This document shows positions 45,163 through 49,787 of a stretch of DNA of 49,787 nt, piece by piece. The notes beneath the pieces were generated by a model, which worked only from the letters and a program-made list of their open reading frames with translations, was not told where the DNA came from and did no database searches. The first letter of the stretch is position 1; the number at the start of each line of letters is the position of its first letter. The translations under genes and the position numbers were made by a program. Source of the DNA: Tannerella sp. GTDB taxonomy: Bacteria > Bacteroidota > Bacteroidia > Bacteroidales > Tannerellaceae. The stretch is from the NCBI GenBank assembly GCA_031258835.1, contig JAIRMH010000131.1:1-49787 (forward strand). The letters are read 5' to 3'.

Positions 45163-46710
45163 ATGGAAGAAACAATCACATACAAAGACGAAAAAGGATT
45201 TTCGTTAAACGATATCAATGGCCTCTTATTCGGAGGAAAAAAACTGAAACTATCTGCAAAAACAATTCAAAAAGTCGATTACTGTTATTCATTCTTAAAA
45301 GATTTCTCCAAAGAAAAAATTATATACGGCATCAACACAGGCTTTGGGCCTATGGCGCAGCATCGTATTGACGACGACGATCTCAAGCAATTACAGTATA
45401 ACATTATCCGAAGCCATTCGACGGGAGCCGGTAAGCCTTTGAAAGCCTCCTATGTCAAAGCGTCTATGATTACGCGCCTTTCCACGTTCCTGCAAGGGTA
45501 TTCCGGAGTACATACCGACCTCGTCAACCTCATAACCGAATTTATCAACCGTAATATCTATCCGTTTATACCCGAACACGGAAGCGTCGGGGCCAGCGGC
45601 GACCTTGTACAGTTAGCTCATATTGCACTAACGCTTATCGGAGAAGGGGAGGTTTTTTTCAACGGTAAATTGACACCTACGGCAAAAATTATGAAAACGG
45701 AAAAACTTAAACCGTTTGAAATACACATACGCGAAGGTTTATCCGTGACAAACGGAACGTCCGTAATGACCGGCATCGGGCTTGTCAACCTGATCTATTC
45801 CCGCCAGCTCATGGAATGGGCGATCGTCGCGTCTGTCATGATGAACGAAATAGCGGCATCGTATGACGACATGATGTCTCCTGTCCTGAACGGCGCAAAA
45901 AAACATAAAGGGCAGTTGGCCGTCGCCCGTAAGATGTGCGAATGGGCGCAGGGCAATCAAACAATGAAGAAACGCGAAATAGAAATGTACAACAACAGTC
46001 ATACGGAAAAGATTTTTAATCATAAAGTACAGGCTTACTATTCATTGCGTTGCGTACCCCAAATACTCGGCCCCGTATGCGACGAACTTGAAAACGCGGA
46101 GAAAGTGCTCATCAACGAACTCAATTCCGCGTGCGACAATCCGATAGTAGACCCCAAAACAAAGTGCGTTTACCATGGAGGAAATTTCCACGGCGATTAT
46201 ATATCCTTCGAAATGGATAAGTTGAAAATCGCCATTACGAAAATGACAATGCTTGCCGAACGCCAGTTAAATTATCTATGCCATAACCGCATCAACGACA
46301 ATATCCTGCCTCCGTTCGTTAACCTTGGGGTACTCGGACTGAATTACGGACTGCAAGCGGCACAGTTCACCGCCACCTCGACGACTGCCGAATGTCAGAC
46401 ACTGTCCAATCCCATGTATGTCCATAGCATACCAAATAATAATGATAATCAGGATATTGTAAGCATGGGAACAAATGCGTCGCTGATGGCAGGGATGGTA
46501 ATTGAAAACGGATACCAGGTGATGTCCATTCATTTCATGGCACTCGTTCAAGCTATTGATTATCTCAAGATACAAAAGAAAATGTCAAAAAAAACACTCG
46601 CTATCTATCATGAAATTCGCTCATTCTTTCCTATCTTTGCAGATGATACGCCTAAATATAAGGATATCGAAACAATAAAAAATTATTTGATGACCAAAAA
46701 ATTTACTTAA
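45163..46710 (+). CDS. Aromatic amino acid ammonia-lyase, probably tyrosine ammonia-lyase
   Basis: The 515-residue enzyme removes ammonia from an aromatic amino acid using the MIO group formed from A144-S145-G146 (GSVGASGDLVQ). The catalytic tyrosine is Y55 in IIYGINTGFGPMAQ. IRSHSTGAGKPL is the substrate-pocket loop. FHGDYISFEMDKLKIAITKMTMLAERQLNYL and SNPMYVHSIPNNNDNQDIVSMG closely follow what I remember of Flavobacterium johnsoniae tyrosine ammonia-lyase from its flexirubin cluster. Histidine ammonia-lyase is the alternative, but no other histidine-degradation gene is nearby, while an aryl-acid ligase is. The product would be p-coumarate. It follows murF by 41 bases and precedes the unknown gene by 2 bases. 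Confidence 0.85.
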   Translation: MEETITYKDEKGFSLNDINGLLFGGKKLKLSAKTIQKVDYCYSFLKDFSKEKIIYGINTGFGPMAQHRIDDDDLKQLQYNIIRSHSTGAGKPLKASYVKASMITRLSTFLQGYSGVHTDLVNLITEFINRNIYPFIPEHGSVGASGDLVQLAHIALTLIGEGEVFFNGKLTPTAKIMKTEKLKPFEIHIREGLSVTNGTSVMTGIGLVNLIYSRQLMEWAIVASVMMNEIAASYDDMMSPVLNGAKKHKGQLAVARKMCEWAQGNQTMKKREIEMYNNSHTEKIFNHKVQAYYSLRCVPQILGPVCDELENAEKVLINELNSACDNPIVDPKTKCVYHGGNFHGDYISFEMDKLKIAITKMTMLAERQLNYLCHNRINDNILPPFVNLGVLGLNYGLQAAQFTATSTTAECQTLSNPMYVHSIPNNNDNQDIVSMGTNASLMAGMVIENGYQVMSIHFMALVQAIDYLKIQKKMSKKTLAIYHEIRSFFPIFADDTPKYKDIETIKNYLMTKKFT

Positions 46711-46712
46711 CG

Positions 46713-47099
46713 ATGAAAGTTCCTGAGAAATATTACGATGAGGTTTTTGAATTCAACGGCCAATGGGATGTCCCGTCAAAATGCGGACTAAAAATACGGA
46801 CTTGCAATGGGACAGCGTATCTTATTGTGACGGAATTGTATCAGGATAACCCCGGAACATCCGTTACTTATGCAGGATATTCGCTGTTAAAACAAATTTG
46901 CGAAAGCAAAGGTTTCTCCGAAAAGGACGTCATCTATCTCGAATGTAATCCCGACACAAACTCGAAGCTATCGTTTTATGACGAAGAGGTTTTTCAGGTG
47001 TCATTTCCCGAAATAAGCGGAACGGACAGCCCCGATTACCGTCAGCTTTCGCCCGACGAAATCAAATCCTTATTCCCCGATCCCGACAAATGTACATGA
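46713..47099 (+). CDS. Hypothetical protein linked to the ammonia-lyase
   Basis: I do not recognise this 128-residue protein. It is soluble and acidic, with no signal peptide or membrane segment. The pattern is alpha/beta (CGLKIRTCNGTAYLIVTELY, then YSLLKQICESKGFSEKDVIYLECN). It has no carrier-protein DSL motif and no obvious catalytic signature. Its ATG lies 2 bases after the ammonia-lyase stop, so it is surely cotranscribed with it. Its last codons (Lys-Cys-Thr-stop) fall in copy 2 of the 44-base repeat, so the natural C-terminus may have been replaced. Confidence 0.8.
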   Translation: MKVPEKYYDEVFEFNGQWDVPSKCGLKIRTCNGTAYLIVTELYQDNPGTSVTYAGYSLLKQICESKGFSEKDVIYLECNPDTNSKLSFYDEEVFQVSFPEISGTDSPDYRQLSPDEIKSLFPDPDKCT

Positions 47100-47130
47100 A
47101 ATTTTTGAATTACACACAGACCGATAAAAA
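47087..47130 (+). repeat. 44-base direct repeat, copy 2
   Basis: This copy matches 43195-43238 in 40 of 44 positions in the same orientation, differing at its positions 21, 25, 36 and 37. It spans the stop codon of the 128-residue gene and the gap before the acyltransferase gene. On the minus strand it again reads TACATTTG with TGTG about 18 bases upstream, so it could act as a promoter antisense to the upstream genes. Confidence 0.9.
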
Positions 47131-47170
47131 CGATTTTACGACTTGACTATATTAAGAAACAAACAAAGAT

Positions 47171-48310
47171 ATGCAAAACAACAAATTCGACGATATATGT
47201 CCATATTACCCTTATGAGATTCCACCGGCCATGCAGCGTATTGCCGACAGTGAACATTTTGAAATGTTATCACAATATATCTTCCCTGACAGAAATGTGG
47301 AAGAGGTGCGGGATATGGTACGCAAGATCCGCACAACAGATGAGTTCCAGTTAAATGTCATGTACTACGCAAACCGGCAAATCATCGCACGTTCCATTCC
47401 GGACTTCACATACGGCGGGCTTGACGGGCTTGATCCCGGAAAGAACTATCTTTTCATTTCAAACCACAGGGATATCATGCTCGATTCATCATTATTCCAA
47501 TATATCCTTCATGTCAATGGCTTCAGGACTACGGAAATAACTTTCGGAAGTAACCTGATGCATCCGCAATTGGTCGTTGATATTGGAAAAACAAATAAGA
47601 TGTTCAAAGTAATAAGAAGCAGTACGATCCGCGAATTTCTCAAAAATTCAATGCATTTGTCGGAATATATCCGTTATACGATTAAAGAAAAAGGCGAATC
47701 CATATGGATCGCTCAACGTAACGGCCGCACCAAAGACGGTAACGACATGACCGACCAGGGCATCATAAAGATGTTTTGCATGAGCAATGCTACCGACCCG
47801 ATTCAATCGGCGGGAGAACTGAACATCGCACCCGTCGCTATATCGTACCGGATAGAATCATGCGACATCCTGAAAACACGCGAATTATATCTTACGCGCA
47901 AGCACGAAAAATATATTAAACAACCGGGCGAAGATCTCAACAGCATCCTGACGGGGATATTACAACCCAAAGGCGCTGTTCATATAAGTGTCTGCAAACC
48001 CGTTACAATGAAAGAACTGGAGATAAACTACAAATATCCCAACGAATTTTATAAAACGGTAGCATCGCTCATCGACCGGCGCATTTACGAAAATTACAAA
48101 TTATATGACAACAATTATATCGCTTGCGACATTCATTCGGGAAGTACAAAATACAGTGACTTTTATACGCCGGAAGAAAAAGAAATATTCTCCGCCCGTT
48201 GCCGTTATATGCTTGAGCAGATAGAAGGCGACAAAGATACGCTTATGTCTATCTTTCTCGGAATATATGCCTCGCCGGTCGAAAACGCAGAAAAGATAAT
48301 TAACGAATAA
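47171..48310 (+). CDS. LPLAT-family acyltransferase in the aryl-acid module
   Basis: The protein of 379 residues is related to 1-acylglycerol-3-phosphate acyltransferases. YLFISNHRDIMLDSS contains the catalytic His-Asp pair (H99, D105) separated by five residues. KGESIWIAQRNGRTKDGNDMTDQGIIKMF fits the substrate-binding block after it. No membrane helix is obvious, so it may be a peripheral membrane enzyme. Its place between the ammonia-lyase genes and the adenylate-forming ligase suggests that it attaches an acyl or aryl-acyl group to a lipid or polyene. It starts 71 bases after the 128-residue gene. Confidence 0.8.
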   Translation: MQNNKFDDICPYYPYEIPPAMQRIADSEHFEMLSQYIFPDRNVEEVRDMVRKIRTTDEFQLNVMYYANRQIIARSIPDFTYGGLDGLDPGKNYLFISNHRDIMLDSSLFQYILHVNGFRTTEITFGSNLMHPQLVVDIGKTNKMFKVIRSSTIREFLKNSMHLSEYIRYTIKEKGESIWIAQRNGRTKDGNDMTDQGIIKMFCMSNATDPIQSAGELNIAPVAISYRIESCDILKTRELYLTRKHEKYIKQPGEDLNSILTGILQPKGAVHISVCKPVTMKELEINYKYPNEFYKTVASLIDRRIYENYKLYDNNYIACDIHSGSTKYSDFYTPEEKEIFSARCRYMLEQIEGDKDTLMSIFLGIYASPVENAEKIINE

Positions 48311-48326
48311 ATATACTTATATAACT

Positions 48327-49634
48327 ATGGATAACAGTATCAAACTTCAACATCTTTCATTACCGGAGATAAAAACATATCAGGAACAAAGAATGACGGA
48401 ATTACTTGAATATGTGAATACCCGCTCTGTTTATTACAAAGAACTGTTTGCAAAAGAAAACATCAATATCTCAAAAATAAAACATATCGAAGACCTGCAG
48501 CATATACCTGTTACGACAAAACAGGATCTGCAATTGCGCAATAAAGATTTTGTTTGCGTCCCTACATCCGATATACGCGATTACGTAACAACATCAGGCA
48601 CTCTTGGCGAACCGGTCACCTTTGCCGATACGGAAAACGACTTGCGGCGCCTCGCTTTGAGCGAAGCGTTATCCTACGAATTTGCAGGATGCCGGCCTTC
48701 CGACATCATCCAGCTCATGGTTACTATCGACCGTTGTTTCATGGCCGGACAGGCATGTCAACTCGGCAGCGTGAAATTCGGCTCCGGACTGATACGCGTA
48801 GGGAACGGCATCCCCGAACTGCAATGGAACACCATACGCCGTATAAACCCGACCGTATGTATGTGCGTGCCGTCATTCCTGCTCAAACTCATCGATTTTG
48901 CGGAGGCGAACCATATCGATTACCGCAACTGCTCCATAAAACGCGCTATATGCGTCGGCGAAACAGTTCGTACAAACGAACATACTTATAATAAACTTGG
49001 AGAGAAAATACACACTCTGTGGCCGGAACTGACGATGCACATCAATTATGCCTCTACCGAGATGCAGTCGTCGTTCAGCGAATGTGAAAAGGAATGTGGA
49101 ACACACCACAAACCCGACCTCACAATCGTTGAATTTCTCGACGAAAACGACCGGCCTGTGAAACCCGGCGAACCCGGCGAGATCACCGTCACCACTATCG
49201 GCGTAGAAGGTATGCCCCTTATCCGTTTCAAAACGGGAGACGTATGCTATCATTTTGAAGAACCCTGCGCCTGCGGACGAAAGACCTTGCGACTGGGGCC
49301 TATCCTCGGCCGCAAAGGACAAATGATAAAATACAAAGGAACAACGCTTTATCCCGCCGCGCTGTATGACATCCTGGAAAATATCCCGGAAGTGAAAAAC
49401 TATATCGTAGAAGTCTATACAAACACTATCGGCACAGACGGCATACGCATCCTCACAGGCAGTTCAAACAACAGTGACGCCTTTATAAAACAAATAAAAG
49501 ACCTGTTCCGCTCGAAAATACGCGTCGCCCCCGACATCGTATTCGAACCCATCGAGTTAATAGCAAAAAAACAAATGCCCCCGACAAGCCGCAAACTGAT
49601 TAAGTTTTTTGACTACCGGGAGGATAAATCATAG
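48327..49634 (+). CDS. PaaK-like adenylate-forming aryl-acid ligase
   Basis: The protein of 435 residues matches the phenylacetate-CoA ligase type. The phosphate loop is TTSGTLGEPVTF (about residues 88-99), INYASTEMQSSFSECE is the A4/A5 region, IRFKTGDVC and GRKGQMIKYKGTTLYPAAL are the C-terminal hinge and lysine regions. A Cys-rich CACGRKT lies between them. It would activate p-coumarate from the ammonia-lyase as the adenylate and load it on CoA or a carrier protein. Which acceptor it uses cannot be read here. It follows the acyltransferase gene by 16 bases. Confidence 0.87.
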   Translation: MDNSIKLQHLSLPEIKTYQEQRMTELLEYVNTRSVYYKELFAKENINISKIKHIEDLQHIPVTTKQDLQLRNKDFVCVPTSDIRDYVTTSGTLGEPVTFADTENDLRRLALSEALSYEFAGCRPSDIIQLMVTIDRCFMAGQACQLGSVKFGSGLIRVGNGIPELQWNTIRRINPTVCMCVPSFLLKLIDFAEANHIDYRNCSIKRAICVGETVRTNEHTYNKLGEKIHTLWPELTMHINYASTEMQSSFSECEKECGTHHKPDLTIVEFLDENDRPVKPGEPGEITVTTIGVEGMPLIRFKTGDVCYHFEEPCACGRKTLRLGPILGRKGQMIKYKGTTLYPAALYDILENIPEVKNYIVEVYTNTIGTDGIRILTGSSNNSDAFIKQIKDLFRSKIRVAPDIVFEPIELIAKKQMPPTSRKLIKFFDYREDKS

Positions 49635-49666
49635 ACAAGAGCATTGGAGAAATGTCGTATCTTCCT

Positions 49667-49787
49667 CTATAAATCCCCCTTCACGGCCATCAAGCCAAAA
49701 AGGGAAAATGCTGATACACAGCATAAAATGGCGATCTCATAGATGTTAAAAGACAAAACAAGAATGGGCGAAGCGTTTTTACACTTC
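49667..49787 (-). CDS. Possible membrane protein, C-terminal end (partial)
   Basis: On the minus strand the window edge opens in a frame of about 39 codons that ends at TAG (49667-49669). It reads SPILVLSFNIYEIAILCC followed by VSAFSLFGLMAVKGDL, a convincing hydrophobic segment with a short polar tail. It converges with the ligase gene 32 bases away. The competing plus-strand frame from an ATG at 49743 is only 15 codons long. The family is not recognised, and the call rests on composition and position only. Confidence 0.4.
   Translation of the reverse strand, partial: KCKNASPILVLSFNIYEIAILCCVSAFSLFGLMAVKGDL

Noticed and set aside
45163-46710. Histidine ammonia-lyase (hutH) as the primary call
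   Set aside because: The remembered match to the flexirubin tyrosine lyase is stronger and no hutU, hutI or related gene is near; kept only as the alternative.

Overview
The window comes from a chromosome of the order Bacteroidales (phylum Bacteroidota). The signs are a SusC/SusD pair next to a hybrid two-component regulator, a GLPGLI-family protein, a Bacteroidales-type radical-SAM-like peptide maturation protein, a glycine-lipid acyltransferase pair, -7 boxes of the TAnnTTTG type, and a tyrosine-ammonia-lyase closest in remembered sequence to the Flavobacterium flexirubin enzyme. The genus cannot be settled from this sequence. No rRNA, tRNA or CRISPR array was seen.

Positions 1-5083 hold a worn accessory island, all on the minus strand. 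It has a remnant of an IS1634-like transposase, then GLPGLI protein -> TonB-dependent-receptor-like outer-membrane protein -> radical-SAM/SPASM-like protein. The outer-membrane protein and the SAM-like protein are each split by a frameshift, apparently with internal loss. The transposase has an internal deletion. No precursor peptide or partner maturase was found.

Positions 5084-26130 form one very long minus-strand run. Starting at its upstream end it reads rsmH, ftsL-like, ftsI, murE, mraY, murD, ftsW, murG, murC, ftsQ, ftsA, ftsZ (the division and cell-wall cluster without mraZ). It continues without a break into gcvT, gcvH, gcvPA, gcvPB, lplA and queC. Many neighbours overlap by 1-4 bases. 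MurE carries the DNPR motif of meso-diaminopimelate-adding enzymes. GcvP is the two-subunit form.

Positions 26286-39145 are on the plus strand. A glsA/glsB-like pair for glycine-type aminolipids is followed 30 bases later by a 1340-residue hybrid two-component system. Next come a structured 184-base leader, SusC, SusD and a GH29 alpha-L-fucosidase: a compact polysaccharide-utilisation locus for fucosylated glycans.

Positions 39154-43164 are on the minus strand: folP, cdaA (c-di-AMP synthase), a strong hairpin, then pta and ackA.

Positions 43397-49634 are on the plus strand: a murF with three low-complexity insertions, then a tyrosine-ammonia-lyase, a 128-residue unknown, an LPLAT-type acyltransferase and a PaaK-like adenylate-forming ligase. 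This is a small aryl-acid module with no ketosynthase or carrier protein in view. A near-identical 44-base direct repeat flanks murF, the lyase and the 128-residue gene. At the right edge is what looks like the 3' end of a membrane-protein gene on the minus strand.
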